A stretch of DNA of 64,000 nt, taken from EB88 sp965199135 (GTDB lineage: Bacteria; Acidobacteriota; Terriglobia; Terriglobales; Acidobacteriaceae). Both the position numbers and the translations under genes were made by a program. The notes beneath the pieces are model-generated. The model saw only the letters and a list, made by a program, of their open reading frames with translations, searched no databases and was not told the DNA's origin. The stretch is taken from positions 3,348,001 to 3,412,000 of the forward strand of contig OZ240685.1 in NCBI GenBank assembly GCA_965199135.1, written 5' to 3'. Shown here one piece after another: positions 51,672 to 61,780 of the stretch. Every line of letters starts with the position of its first letter. Positions within the stretch are counted from its first letter, which is position 1.

Positions 51672-53579
51672 ATGAAGATGAATCTGAAAGCGCTTGCCAG
51701 CCTTGTGCTGGCGTCGGCCGTCGCAGGCCAGGCGCATGCTGCCGCAATCGATGCCCCAGACGCACCGGCTCCTGCAACGAAACGCAAACATCATGTTCCC
51801 GTCCGTCACGCGACACGCCCTTCCATGCAGTCCGAAATCGAAGCGTTGCGGAACGACATGGCAACGCAGAAGACCCAGATTGACAGCCTGCAGCAGCAGC
51901 TCTCCGCACGCGATGCACAGCTACAGCAGGTGCAGCAGCAATCACAGATGGCCGTGCAGCAGGCGACCCAGCAGGCACAGGACGCGATCGCAGCCCAGCA
52001 GAGTGTGAACGCGCAGAACACGACCGCTGTGGAAGGTCTGCAGGGCGCCGTGAGCGATCTGAAGGCGAACAACGCGTCCCTCGCGACTACGATCCAGACC
52101 GACCAGGCCGCGACCAAGAAGGCGATCGAGAACCCGGACCAGGTGCACTTCAAGGGCGTCGGCCTCTCCTTCACCAACTCCTTCATCGAGTTCGCGACAG
52201 TGGATCGTACCCGTGCAACCGGTTCGGACATCCCGACTCCCTTCCTGTCGACGCCGTTCGCCGCATCCGACGCCGGTCACCTGAGCGAGTTCTACGCCAC
52301 CGGTCGTCAATCGCGTCTCGCCCTCTCCTTCTCCGGCAAGGCGGCAGCTGCCAAGCTCTCGGCATACTACGAGCTTGACTGGCTCGGCACAGGCATCACC
52401 TCCAACAACAACCAGTCGAACAGCTACGTGATGCGTGAGCGCCAGTTGTGGGCACAGGCTGCATTCAAGAGTGGCCTGACGATCACTGGCGGCCAGCAGT
52501 GGACGCTGGCGACAGAGACACGCAACCTCCTCGACAACAAGACGGAGATCCTGCCTGACACGATCGATCCGAACTACAACGTCGGCTATGTCTGGGCGCG
52601 GCAGGCGGGTCTGCGTGTGACGCAGAAGTTCGGAGACAACTTTGCGGTTGGCCTGTCGCTGGAAAATCCAGAGACCATCAACCCGTCCTGCAGCAGCACT
52701 GCGACCACCACCACGACGACTGCAGGTGTTACGACGACCACAGCGGTTGGCTGCCCATCCAACTATGTCATCGGCGCGGTTGGTACCGGCGGCGGACTCT
52801 ACAACAGCACTGCGAATTACAGCTACAACGCAGCGCCTGATGTGATCGCGAAGATTGCCTACCAGAACAAGTACGGCCACTTCGAGCTCTTTGGGATCGG
52901 CAGCACCTTCCGCAGCCGCGTGTACCCCAATGAAACTGCAACCGGCGCGGCGGCAAATGCAACCGGCGCGTACAACAATGTCAGCTTCGGCGGCGGCGTC
53001 GGCGGTGGCTTCCGCGGGTATGCGATGAACAAGCGTCTCGAGCTTGCGCTGCATGGCCTCTATGGTGATGGCGTCGGCCGTTATGCCGCGGCACAGCTTC
53101 CAGACGCGACCATCCGGCCGAACGGTCAGCTTGGCCTTCTCCACAACAGCGCTGCCCTCGGTGAAGTCTTTATGCACGCGACGAAGCGCCTTGACATTTA
53201 CGGCGACGCCGGCTACGAAGAAGCAGGCCGGGAAATCTTCCGCTATGGCAACAGCTACGAAGGATACGGCCTGAACACAGCCAACAACACGGGTTGCGGC
53301 ACGCAGGGCGTTCCTTCGGCCTCGACCAGCAACACCTACCCACCGCAGACCAATGGTTTCCTGCCAGGCGGTACGGGTACCTGCAGCGGTTCCAACAAGG
53401 ACGCTGTGGAAGGTACGCTCGGCTACGACTACTACTTCTACAAGGGTCCGATGGGCCGCTTCCGCCAGGGCTTCCAGTACAGCTGGCTTGAGCGCGCGCT
53501 CTGGTCTGGTTCGACGGGTACGTCTCCGAAGGCGAACAACAACATCTTCGAGACCAACATCCGCTACTACCTGCCGTAG
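51672..53579 (+). CDS. Coiled-coil outer membrane porin-like protein
   Basis: 635 residues from ATG at 51672, with GAGAGG four bases upstream. Signal peptide to about residue 24 (ASAVAGQAHA). A Gln-rich heptad region (about 52-140) is a strong coiled coil. From about residue 155 a beta-barrel is suggested by alternating strands (FTNSFIEFATVDRT, SRLALSFSGKAAAAKLSAYY, LDIYGDAGYEEAGRE) and the C-terminal TNIRYYLP. A Thr-rich loop (TATTTTTTAGVTTTT, about 341-355) is probably exposed outside. Similar to acidobacterial porins; the coiled coil may trimerise or bind peptidoglycan. Confidence 0.8.
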   Translation: MKMNLKALASLVLASAVAGQAHAAAIDAPDAPAPATKRKHHVPVRHATRPSMQSEIEALRNDMATQKTQIDSLQQQLSARDAQLQQVQQQSQMAVQQATQQAQDAIAAQQSVNAQNTTAVEGLQGAVSDLKANNASLATTIQTDQAATKKAIENPDQVHFKGVGLSFTNSFIEFATVDRTRATGSDIPTPFLSTPFAASDAGHLSEFYATGRQSRLALSFSGKAAAAKLSAYYELDWLGTGITSNNNQSNSYVMRERQLWAQAAFKSGLTITGGQQWTLATETRNLLDNKTEILPDTIDPNYNVGYVWARQAGLRVTQKFGDNFAVGLSLENPETINPSCSSTATTTTTTAGVTTTTAVGCPSNYVIGAVGTGGGLYNSTANYSYNAAPDVIAKIAYQNKYGHFELFGIGSTFRSRVYPNETATGAAANATGAYNNVSFGGGVGGGFRGYAMNKRLELALHGLYGDGVGRYAAAQLPDATIRPNGQLGLLHNSAALGEVFMHATKRLDIYGDAGYEEAGREIFRYGNSYEGYGLNTANNTGCGTQGVPSASTSNTYPPQTNGFLPGGTGTCSGSNKDAVEGTLGYDYYFYKGPMGRFRQGFQYSWLERALWSGSTGTSPKANNNIFETNIRYYLP

Positions 53580-53594
53580 TCTGACTGCGGCAGC

Positions 53595-53624
53595 AAGAAG
53601 GGCGCCCTCGCGGGCGCCCTTCTT
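53595..53624. terminator. Bidirectional terminator between the porin and the efflux operon
   Basis: AAGAAGGGCGCCC, loop TCGC, GGGCGCCCTTCTT: a perfect 13-bp stem followed by ATTTGT, between convergent genes. Confidence 0.9.
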
Positions 53625-53658
53625 ATTTGTAACCATCGCGTACGCACATGAGAGCTCG

Positions 53659-55290
53659 CTAATGGGACTCGCTGTAGGCTCCCTTCGGCGGTGCCGCGTA
53701 GACCTGATGGGCTGTCGGCAGATCCGTCGATGTCCACCCACCACCAAGCGCCTGCACGAGCTGCACTGCCGAGGTCATTACCTGGATCTGCAACGTGTAG
53801 AGAGACTGTTGATCCGTCAACAGCGTGTTCTGCGCGGTGATGACGTCCACATAGGGATCAAGCCCGGTCTTGAAGCGGTCGACCTCCAGGTTCACATACG
53901 TCTGCGCGGACGCTACAGCTTCCCTCTCTTTCGCGATCTGCTGCGAGTAGATCTTGGTATCTGCAAGGGAATCTTCCACCTGCTGGAAGGCAGTCAACAC
54001 GGACTCCTGGTAGGCCGCCACATCGGCATTGTAGGTCGCGATGTACTGGTTCAGCGTCGCGCGTCGCAGACCCGCGTCATACACCGTCTCGTTGAACGAG
54101 GGTCCAATCGACCAGTAGCGGCTTGGCCAATCAAACCAGTGCTTGATGGTGCTTGCCTCAAAGCCACCTTGTGCAGAGAGCGTCAGCGAGGGGAAATACG
54201 CTGCCTTCTCGACGCCGATCGCAGCATTCGCTGCAGCCATCGTGCGCTCTGCAGCCGCGACGTCTGGCCGGCGCTGAATCAGCTGCGAGGGAACGCCAAG
54301 TGGGATCGGCGGGGGCGCTGGAGAGAGACCGCGCACTGGAAGATGGAAGTCAGTTGCCGGCTTGCCGACAAGTGCAGCGATGGCGTGCTCATACTGCGCT
54401 CGGGGCGCGGCAACGGCAATTGCCTGCGACTCTGCAGCCTGCAGGGTCGCCTGCGCTTCGACAACAGAAATCTGATCGGTCACCCCGGTGTCGTACTGGC
54501 CCTGTGCAATGCGCAGGGATTCGCGATCGGCTGTGACGATGCCTTCGAGCACCGCCTGCAGCGCGTCCTCGCCGCGCAGCTCGAAAAATGCCTCGGCAAG
54601 CGCAGCCTGTTCAGTCAGCCGCTCGTTCTCGAGATCCGCAGCGCTGACCTGCGCGTTGTACTCGTTCTCGCGGATCGTGTTGCGGATGCGACCCCAGAGA
54701 TCGGGCTCCCAGCTGATATCGAGCGGCGCGGAATAGAGCTGCGTCGTCTGCCCACGCGTTGTGCCGACCGACCCTGAGTTAGAGGATGTGCCGGTGCCTC
54801 CCGTACCTGTACCGGTGCCCGTTCCCGTCCCGGTTGTTGTCGTGGTCGAGCCTGCCAGGGACACCGCGTTGCCGATATTCGCCGAGGCTTTCTCGCGATT
54901 GAACGAAGGGCCGATCGACACCGTTGGGAACAGCTCAGAGCGTGCCTCGCGGATCAGTGCGCGCGCTTCCATAAACTGTGCAAACGACTGCTTGATGTTC
55001 TGGTTGTTGACATCCAGCTGCTCTTCCAGGCCGTCCAGCTCGGTATCACCAAACACCTGCCACCACTTGCCGCGCAGCATCGCGTCGCCTGGAGCAGCCG
55101 GCTTCCACGTGCTGCCATCATCGGCTACGTCGTTGCCGGGCGCAGGGCTCGCCACGGGATACGCAGTGGCCGTCGGCGCGATTGCTCCGGGCGGATTGTA
55201 CTTGGGGCCCACGTTGCATCCGCTCAGTACAAGCGTTGCAGTGGCGATGAGTCCCGCAACGGAGCAGGGGGCAGAAAGGTTTCGAGTCAT
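53659..55290 (-). CDS. RND efflux outer membrane lipoprotein (NodT/OprM family)
   Basis: 543 residues from ATG at 55290, with GAGGA eight bases upstream. Lipobox LVLSGC. Two outer-membrane-efflux repeats, with the typical SWEPDLWGRIRNTI and QRRPDVAAAERTMAAANAAIG segments. A Thr-Gly alternating run (TGTGTGTGTG, about 155-165) is inserted near the first barrel part and may form a loop. It is the exit duct for the RND pump encoded just upstream; its start follows that stop by 11 bases. Confidence 0.92.
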   Translation of the reverse strand: MTRNLSAPCSVAGLIATATLVLSGCNVGPKYNPPGAIAPTATAYPVASPAPGNDVADDGSTWKPAAPGDAMLRGKWWQVFGDTELDGLEEQLDVNNQNIKQSFAQFMEARALIREARSELFPTVSIGPSFNREKASANIGNAVSLAGSTTTTTGTGTGTGTGTGGTGTSSNSGSVGTTRGQTTQLYSAPLDISWEPDLWGRIRNTIRENEYNAQVSAADLENERLTEQAALAEAFFELRGEDALQAVLEGIVTADRESLRIAQGQYDTGVTDQISVVEAQATLQAAESQAIAVAAPRAQYEHAIAALVGKPATDFHLPVRGLSPAPPPIPLGVPSQLIQRRPDVAAAERTMAAANAAIGVEKAAYFPSLTLSAQGGFEASTIKHWFDWPSRYWSIGPSFNETVYDAGLRRATLNQYIATYNADVAAYQESVLTAFQQVEDSLADTKIYSQQIAKEREAVASAQTYVNLEVDRFKTGLDPYVDVITAQNTLLTDQQSLYTLQIQVMTSAVQLVQALGGGWTSTDLPTAHQVYAAPPKGAYSESH

Positions 55291-55301
55291 ACAGGGCTTC
55301 C

Positions 55302-58300
55302 TCAATGGGCACGCTCGGGCTGCACCTGCCCAGGAACTGGCGGGTGATAGTTCTCAGACTTGCCCCTGCGCAGGAACTTCAACCGCCACCGATCCAGATA
55401 CAGATAGATGACGGGGGTGGTGTAAAGGGTCAGCAGTTGTGATACCAGCAAGCCGCCGACGATCGAGATACCGAGCGGCCGGCGCAACTCAGAGCCAGTG
55501 CCTGTACCGAACGCCAGTGGCAGCGCGCCAAAGAGGGCGGCCATCGTCGTCATCATGATCGGCCGGAAGCGCAGCATGCAGGCTTCGAAGATGGCGTCTG
55601 CTGTGGACATGCCCCCTTCGCGCTCGGCCATCAATGCAAAGTCAATCATCATGATCGCATTCTTTTTCACGATGCCGATGAGCAGCACGATGCCGATGAT
55701 GGCGATGACGCTCAGATCTGTGTTGGTCAGCTCGAGCGCGATCAAGGCACCGACACTCGCAGAGGGCAGCGTGGAGATGATTGTGATCGGGTGCACCAGG
55801 CTCTCATACAGGATGCCGAGCACTACGTAGACCGCGAGCAGCGCGGTCATGATCAGGTAAGGCTCGGTTTTGAGAGACGCCTGGAATGCTTCGAGAGTAC
55901 CCGAGGACGAGCCGCGCACAGCCGCCGGCGTGCCGAGGTCATCCTGCATCTTCTGGATCGCAGCCGTGGCATCCGACAGAGCAACGCCTGGAGCCAGGTT
56001 GAAAGAGACCGTCACGGACGGGAAAAGACCCGTGTGGTTCAGCGTCAGCGCCATGGGGCGAATGCTGGTCTTTGAAAATGAATTCAGTGGAACCAGGGTG
56101 TGATTGCCGCTGCCGCCGAGATAGATCGTAGAGAGACCCTGGGGCGACTGCCAGTACTTGGGCGCTACCTCGAGCACGACGTAATACTGGTTCAGCTGCG
56201 TACGGATCAGCGAGGCCTCGGCCTGTCCAAACGCGTAATAGAGGCCGCTATCGATAGCAGAAGGCGTCAGACCTACGCGCGCAGCCGTAACTCGGTCATA
56301 GTTGACGTAGGCAGAAAGGCCGCCTTGTTCCGCATCCGAGTTCACGTCGGCCAACTGGGGCAGCTTCTTCATGTTCTTCAGAAGCACAGGTCCCCAGTAG
56401 TTCAGTTGATCCAGGTTGTCCGCGACGATCGTGTACTGGTAGAGAGCGTTTCCGCCTCGGCCGCCGACGCGGATGTCTTGCCCGGGCTGCAAAAACACAG
56501 ACGCAATCGGAAGGCGATCGAACTTCGGGCGCATCCGGGCGATGACCTGCATCGCGCTTGCAGTACGGTCCTTCGGACCCTTACCCAGGGGCTTCAAAGC
56601 GATATAGACAAAGCCGCCATTGGTGGAGCCGTTGCCGCCTGTGTATGCATTGACATTGGCGACTGCAGGATCCGATTTGATGATCTTCACAATCTGCTGC
56701 AACGAAGCGTTCATCGTGGTGAAGGACGCATCGTACGGCCCCTGCAGTCCTCCAAACACAATGCCCGTATCCTGTTCGGGAAAGAAGCCTTTGGGCACAC
56801 GGATGAATAACAGGACATTGAGGGCGATCGTCAGCAGGAGCACCACGATTGTGATCCCGGGGTTATCGAGCACCCACATAAGGGAGACGCGGTAGATCTT
56901 CAGAACAAAATCGAAGCCGCGCTCGCTCGTCCGATACAGCCAATTATGCTTCTCTTCTTTGGGCGAATGTTTGAGGAGATAGGCACACATTGTCGGCGTC
57001 GTCGTCAGCGACACGACCATGGAGACAAGGATCGCAGTCGACAGCGTGACCGCAAACTCGCGGAAGAGTCGCCCGACGATGCCGCCCATCAGGAGAATGG
57101 GAATAAAGACCGCGATCAGCGAGATCGAGATCGTCAGCACGGTGTAGCCGATCTCGCTTGCACCTTTGAGCGCAGCCTCGCGCGGGGAGTAGCCCATCTC
57201 AAGGAAGCGCGAGATGTTCTCCATCACCACAATGGCGTCATCGACGACGAAGCCTGTCGCGATCGTGAGCGCCATGAGTGAGAGATTGTCGATCGAGTAC
57301 CCCATGAGGTACATCACCGCGAATGTACCGATGAGCGACACAGGCACAGCAACGGCGGGAATCAGGGTCGCGCGCGGATTGCGCAGGAAAACAAACACGA
57401 CGCCGATCACCAGAACAATCGAGAAGATCAACGTCGACTCGACGTTGTCCACCGAGGCACGAATCGTCGTGGTCCGGTCAAGAACAATCGTCGCACTGAT
57501 GCCCTGCGGAATCGAGGCCTGCAGAGACGGAAGCGCGTCGCGGATGCGCTGGTTGGTCTCGATGATGTTGGCACCCGGCGAGCGGGAGATGATCACCGTC
57601 ACCGACCTGATGCCGTTCAGGTACCCGGCTGTGCGAACATTCTGCGTCGCGTCCTCGACATCCGCAACGTCCCGGAGTCGCACCGCTGTGCCGTTGTGGT
57701 AGCCGATGATCAGCGGCCGATACTGGTCCGCATGCGAGATCTGGCCATTGGTGACAATGTCCGTCTTGATCAGCCCGTCCTGCAACTGGCCGCGCGCTAC
57801 GTCAGTGTTCTGGGCGGTGAGTGTGCTGTAGATGTCACTCAGCGTGAGCCCGTAACTCTCAAGCTGCATCGGGTTCGCTTCCACGCGGACCGAAGGAAGC
57901 GCACCACCGCCGACACGGACCTGGCCCACTCCCTGGATCTGTGACAGTCGCTGTTGCATGATCGTGGACGCGATGTCATAGAGTGTCGGAACGTCGTACT
58001 TCTTCGACGTAAGACCGATGATCATGATCGGCGCGTCGGCAGGGTTGGCCTTGTAGTAGCTGGGGTTGCCAGGCAGATTCGCCGGCAGGTACGTCCGCGC
58101 TGCGTTGATCGCCGCCTGCACATCACGCGCCGCGCCGTCGATGTTACGGCTGAGGTCAAACTGCAGCGTGATGTTGGTCGAGCCGAGCGAGCTCGAAGAG
58201 GTCATCTCGGTGACGGCGGCAATATGCGAGAGCTGTCGTTCGAGCGGGGTCGCAATCGACGACGCCATGATTTCAGCACTCGCACCGGGCAGCGACGCCT

Positions 58301-58442
58301 GCACCTGGATTGTGGGGAAGTCCACCTGCGGCAGCGGAGCTACCGGAAGGACGGAGTAGCCGATGATGCCGGCAATCGCGATGGCGATCGTCAACAGCGT
58401 GGTGGCGACCGGCCTGTCGATGAATGGGCGAGAGATGCTCAC
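55302..58442 (-). CDS. RND multidrug efflux permease (MdtC-like)
   Basis: 1046 residues, standard RND length: twelve helices and two large periplasmic loops. Proton-relay D401-D402 in GFVVDDAIVVMENI and the Lys of helix 10 (GIVKKNAIMMIDFAL) are intact. It starts MSISRPFIDRPVATTLL. Its ATG overlaps the upstream permease stop by four bases, so the two permeases are made together, as MdtB and MdtC, which form a mixed trimer. Substrates cannot be told. Confidence 0.93.
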   Translation of the reverse strand: MSISRPFIDRPVATTLLTIAIAIAGIIGYSVLPVAPLPQVDFPTIQVQASLPGASAEIMASSIATPLERQLSHIAAVTEMTSSSSLGSTNITLQFDLSRNIDGAARDVQAAINAARTYLPANLPGNPSYYKANPADAPIMIIGLTSKKYDVPTLYDIASTIMQQRLSQIQGVGQVRVGGGALPSVRVEANPMQLESYGLTLSDIYSTLTAQNTDVARGQLQDGLIKTDIVTNGQISHADQYRPLIIGYHNGTAVRLRDVADVEDATQNVRTAGYLNGIRSVTVIISRSPGANIIETNQRIRDALPSLQASIPQGISATIVLDRTTTIRASVDNVESTLIFSIVLVIGVVFVFLRNPRATLIPAVAVPVSLIGTFAVMYLMGYSIDNLSLMALTIATGFVVDDAIVVMENISRFLEMGYSPREAALKGASEIGYTVLTISISLIAVFIPILLMGGIVGRLFREFAVTLSTAILVSMVVSLTTTPTMCAYLLKHSPKEEKHNWLYRTSERGFDFVLKIYRVSLMWVLDNPGITIVVLLLTIALNVLLFIRVPKGFFPEQDTGIVFGGLQGPYDASFTTMNASLQQIVKIIKSDPAVANVNAYTGGNGSTNGGFVYIALKPLGKGPKDRTASAMQVIARMRPKFDRLPIASVFLQPGQDIRVGGRGGNALYQYTIVADNLDQLNYWGPVLLKNMKKLPQLADVNSDAEQGGLSAYVNYDRVTAARVGLTPSAIDSGLYYAFGQAEASLIRTQLNQYYVVLEVAPKYWQSPQGLSTIYLGGSGNHTLVPLNSFSKTSIRPMALTLNHTGLFPSVTVSFNLAPGVALSDATAAIQKMQDDLGTPAAVRGSSSGTLEAFQASLKTEPYLIMTALLAVYVVLGILYESLVHPITIISTLPSASVGALIALELTNTDLSVIAIIGIVLLIGIVKKNAIMMIDFALMAEREGGMSTADAIFEACMLRFRPIMMTTMAALFGALPLAFGTGTGSELRRPLGISIVGGLLVSQLLTLYTTPVIYLYLDRWRLKFLRRGKSENYHPPVPGQVQPERAH

Positions 58443-61400
58443 GCGCGCCCCGTAACCTGCGGCGCAGGCGAGCTGTTCTGCGGCTCATTTCCGGTGGGTC
58501 GTTGTGCCGGCTTGGTGCGGAAGCGCGCCGCCAGGTTATCGAAGAAGATGTAGATGACCGGCGTCGTGTAAAGGGTAAGCACCTGCGAGACGAGCAGGCC
58601 ACCGACCATGACGATGCCCAGTGGACGGCGCAACTCCGAGCCGATGCCCGATCCGAATGCAAGCGGAATGCCACCCAGGAGCGCTGCCATCGTTGTCATC
58701 ACAATGGGGCGAAAGCGGAGCAGGCTCGCTTCGTAGATTGCTTCGGTAGAACTCTTGCCATGCACACGTTCTGCTTCGAGCGCGAAATCAACAATCATGA
58801 TGCCGTTCTTCTTCACGATGCCAATCAGAAGAATAATACCGATGATGGCCACAACGGAGAGTGACTCGCGGAACAACATCAGCGCAAGCAGGGCGCCAAC
58901 GCCTGCAGACGGCAGCGTGGAGAGGATCGTGATGGGATGGATGAAACTCTCGTAGAGCACACCCAGCACGATGTAGACGACCACGATTGCGGCCAGGATC
59001 AGGTAGCCTTCGTTTGCCAGCGAATTGCGAAAGGAAGCAGCAGTCCCCTGAAAGTCAGCCTGAATACTTGCCGGAAAGTGAATCTGCTGCACCACGCGAT
59101 CGATATCTTCAATCGCATCCCCGAGGGCGGCCTGTGGACCGAGGTTGAAGGAAATAGTGACCGCGGGAAACTGGCCTTGATGTTCGATCGATAGTGGCTC
59201 ACTCGTACGCGTCATCGTCGCGAACGCGCTGAGAGGAATCTGGTTCTGGCTTGCTGCGGGAGTCGTGACTGCGGATGTAGAGGATGCGCCCGAACCGGTT
59301 CCACTCGTGGAGAGCGCGTTGGTTGGCGCGCTCAGGGCACCTGAGGACGGGGTGTACAGCAGGGTTCCGGTCGTCGCGGCCGAGCCTGCCGAGGCCGAGC
59401 TCGAGGACGAGAACGACTGCGATGCACTTTCCCCGGCTGCGCCTGCTGAGGCGTTCGCCTGGAGATAGATGTCGTTGAGCTTGTTGGGATCCCGCTGAAA
59501 CTCGGGCTCCGTTTCAAGAATGACGTGGTACTGGTTCAGCTGTGTATACAGCGTCGAGATCTGCCGCTGGCCGAATGCATCGTAGAGGGTATTGTCGACC
59601 GTGGTGGGTGCGATGCCAAGCCGTGACGCGGTCACACGGTCGATGTTGATCATCGTTGCCAGACCGCCGGTTTGTTGGTCAGTGGCGACATCTTCAAGCT
59701 CTGGCAACTGCTTCAGCTTGGCGACGAACCTGTCCGTCCACTGGTTCAACTCGGTCTGACTCGGGTCCTCGAGCGTGAACTGGTACTGTGTCCGCGTCAC
59801 GCGATCATCGACCGAAATATCCTGCACTGGCTGCATGAACAACTGGATACCGTCCACCTGCGCAAGCTTGCTCTGCAACCTGCGGATCACATCTGACGCG
59901 CTCAGGTCCCGCTGATTCAAAGGCTTCAGGTTGATCGAGAAACGGCCGCTATTCATCGTCGTATTGGTTCCGTCGGCCCCGATGAACGAGCTCAGGCTCT
60001 GCACAGCGGGGTCTGCCAGAATGATCCTTGCAAGCTGCTGCTGCTTCACTGACATCTGCTCGAACGACACGGTCTGCGGTCCCTGGGAGATCCCCTGAAT
60101 CACGCCCGTATCCTGTACAGGAAAGAAGCCTTTTGGGATCACGATGTAGAGGTACACGGTGAGGCCGAGCGTTGCGACGGCGACCAGGAGCGCGACCGGC
60201 TGGAACCGCAGCACGTAGCGCAGCGTACGCCCGTAGAACGCGATCATGCCCTCAAACGCGCGCTCCGATACGCGGTAGAAACGCGTCTGGTGCGCCTTCG
60301 GATTGTGCCGCAGAATACGCGCGCACATCATCGGGGTCAGCGTCAGCGAGACCACGGCCGAGATCACAATTGTTACCGCGAGAGTGACAGCAAATTCGCG
60401 GAACAATCGGCCGACTACGTCTCCCATGAACAGCAGCGGAATCAGCACCGCGATCAGCGAGATCGTCAGTGACAGAATGGTGAAGCCGATCTGCCCTGCG
60501 CCCTTGAGCGCCGCCTGCAACGGGCTTTCGCCTTCTTCGAGATAGCGTGAGATGTTCTCGATCATGACGATCGCATCGTCGACCACGAAGCCGGTCGAGA
60601 TCGTCAACGCCATGAGCGACAAATTGTCGAGCGAGTAGCCCAGCGCATACATGGCGCCAAAGGTGCCCACGAGCGAGAGTGGAACTGCAATGCTCGGGAT
60701 GATCGTCGCAGCAAGTGATCGCAGGAATAGAAAGATCACCATCACGACCAGGAAGATCGTGAGCAGCAACTCGAATTCCACATCGTCGACCGAGGCCTGG
60801 ATGCTGGTCGTGAGGTCGGTGAGCGTTGTTACCTGCAGGCTGGCAGGCAGTGTCGACTGCAGCTGCGGCAGAAGATTCTTGATACCTTTCACCACAGAGA
60901 TTGTGTTGGCACCGGGCTGCCGCTGCACATTCAGGATCACCGCGGGCGTCATGTTCATCCACGCCTGCTGGTCGCTGTTCTCCACGCCGTCAAGCACGCG
61001 CGCGACATTCTTCAGGAACACCGGCGCGCCATGGTTGTAGGCAAGCACGACGTCCTTGTAGTCGGCGCTGCTGTTTAACTGATCGTTCGCGTCGATCTCC
61101 CAGTCCTGGTGCGGGCCGTCGAACGAACCCTTGGCGGAGTTCACGCTTGCATCCGTCAACGCCGTACGCACCTCTTCAAGGTTCATCCCGTAGGCAGCAA
61201 GCTGCGTGGGATTTACCTGGATGCGCACCGCAGGCTTCTGCCCGCCGGAGATGGAGACCAGGCCAACGCCCTGCAGCTGCGAGATCTTCGGCGCCATGCG
61301 CGTATCGATCAGATCCTCAACCTGCGAAAGCGGAAGGGTCTTCGAGGTGATCGCCATTGTCAGCACCGGCGCATCCGCCGGGTTGGTCTTCGAGTACGTT

Positions 61401-61780
61401 GGCGGTACCGGCAGATCCGATGGCAGGAGGCTCTGCGCAGCGTTGATCGCAGACTGCACTTCCTGCTCAGCCACATCGATATCAAGCGTGAGTGCAAACT
61501 GCAGCACAATCACCGACACGCCACCGGCCGAGGTGGAGGTCATCTGACTCAGCCCCTGCATCTGGCCGAACTGACGCTCGAGCGGGGCCGTCACCGTCGT
61601 CGAGGTCACGTCCGGCGCAGCGCCGGGATAGAAGGTGAGCACCTGGATGGTCGGGTAGTCCACCTGCGGGAGCGCGGAGATGGGCAGCTGGGTGTAGGCA
61701 ACAATGCCCACCAGCAGGATTGCGATCATCAACAGCGCCGTCGCAACCGGCCGCAGAATAAATGGGCGTGAAATGCTCAA
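58439..61780 (-). CDS. RND multidrug efflux permease (MdtB-like) with a Ser-rich insert
   Basis: 1113 residues, about 70 longer than normal. Same core as its partner (D401-D402 in GFVVDDAIVMIENI; GIVKKNGIMIVDFAL). The extra length is a Ser/Ala/Thr-rich low-complexity stretch at about residues 772-843 (SASQSFSSSSSASAGSAATT and on) inside the second periplasmic domain, before IPLSAFATM. It would hang in the funnel/docking region. Four-base overlaps on both sides. Confidence 0.93.
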   Translation of the reverse strand: MSISRPFILRPVATALLMIAILLVGIVAYTQLPISALPQVDYPTIQVLTFYPGAAPDVTSTTVTAPLERQFGQMQGLSQMTSTSAGGVSVIVLQFALTLDIDVAEQEVQSAINAAQSLLPSDLPVPPTYSKTNPADAPVLTMAITSKTLPLSQVEDLIDTRMAPKISQLQGVGLVSISGGQKPAVRIQVNPTQLAAYGMNLEEVRTALTDASVNSAKGSFDGPHQDWEIDANDQLNSSADYKDVVLAYNHGAPVFLKNVARVLDGVENSDQQAWMNMTPAVILNVQRQPGANTISVVKGIKNLLPQLQSTLPASLQVTTLTDLTTSIQASVDDVEFELLLTIFLVVMVIFLFLRSLAATIIPSIAVPLSLVGTFGAMYALGYSLDNLSLMALTISTGFVVDDAIVMIENISRYLEEGESPLQAALKGAGQIGFTILSLTISLIAVLIPLLFMGDVVGRLFREFAVTLAVTIVISAVVSLTLTPMMCARILRHNPKAHQTRFYRVSERAFEGMIAFYGRTLRYVLRFQPVALLVAVATLGLTVYLYIVIPKGFFPVQDTGVIQGISQGPQTVSFEQMSVKQQQLARIILADPAVQSLSSFIGADGTNTTMNSGRFSINLKPLNQRDLSASDVIRRLQSKLAQVDGIQLFMQPVQDISVDDRVTRTQYQFTLEDPSQTELNQWTDRFVAKLKQLPELEDVATDQQTGGLATMINIDRVTASRLGIAPTTVDNTLYDAFGQRQISTLYTQLNQYHVILETEPEFQRDPNKLNDIYLQANASAGAAGESASQSFSSSSSASAGSAATTGTLLYTPSSGALSAPTNALSTSGTGSGASSTSAVTTPAASQNQIPLSAFATMTRTSEPLSIEHQGQFPAVTISFNLGPQAALGDAIEDIDRVVQQIHFPASIQADFQGTAASFRNSLANEGYLILAAIVVVYIVLGVLYESFIHPITILSTLPSAGVGALLALMLFRESLSVVAIIGIILLIGIVKKNGIMIVDFALEAERVHGKSSTEAIYEASLLRFRPIVMTTMAALLGGIPLAFGSGIGSELRRPLGIVMVGGLLVSQVLTLYTTPVIYIFFDNLAARFRTKPAQRPTGNEPQNSSPAPQVTGRA

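Noticed and set aside
51942..53747. Minus-strand frame of 601 codons
   Set aside because: Antisense to the porin and crosses the strong terminator at 53595-53624.
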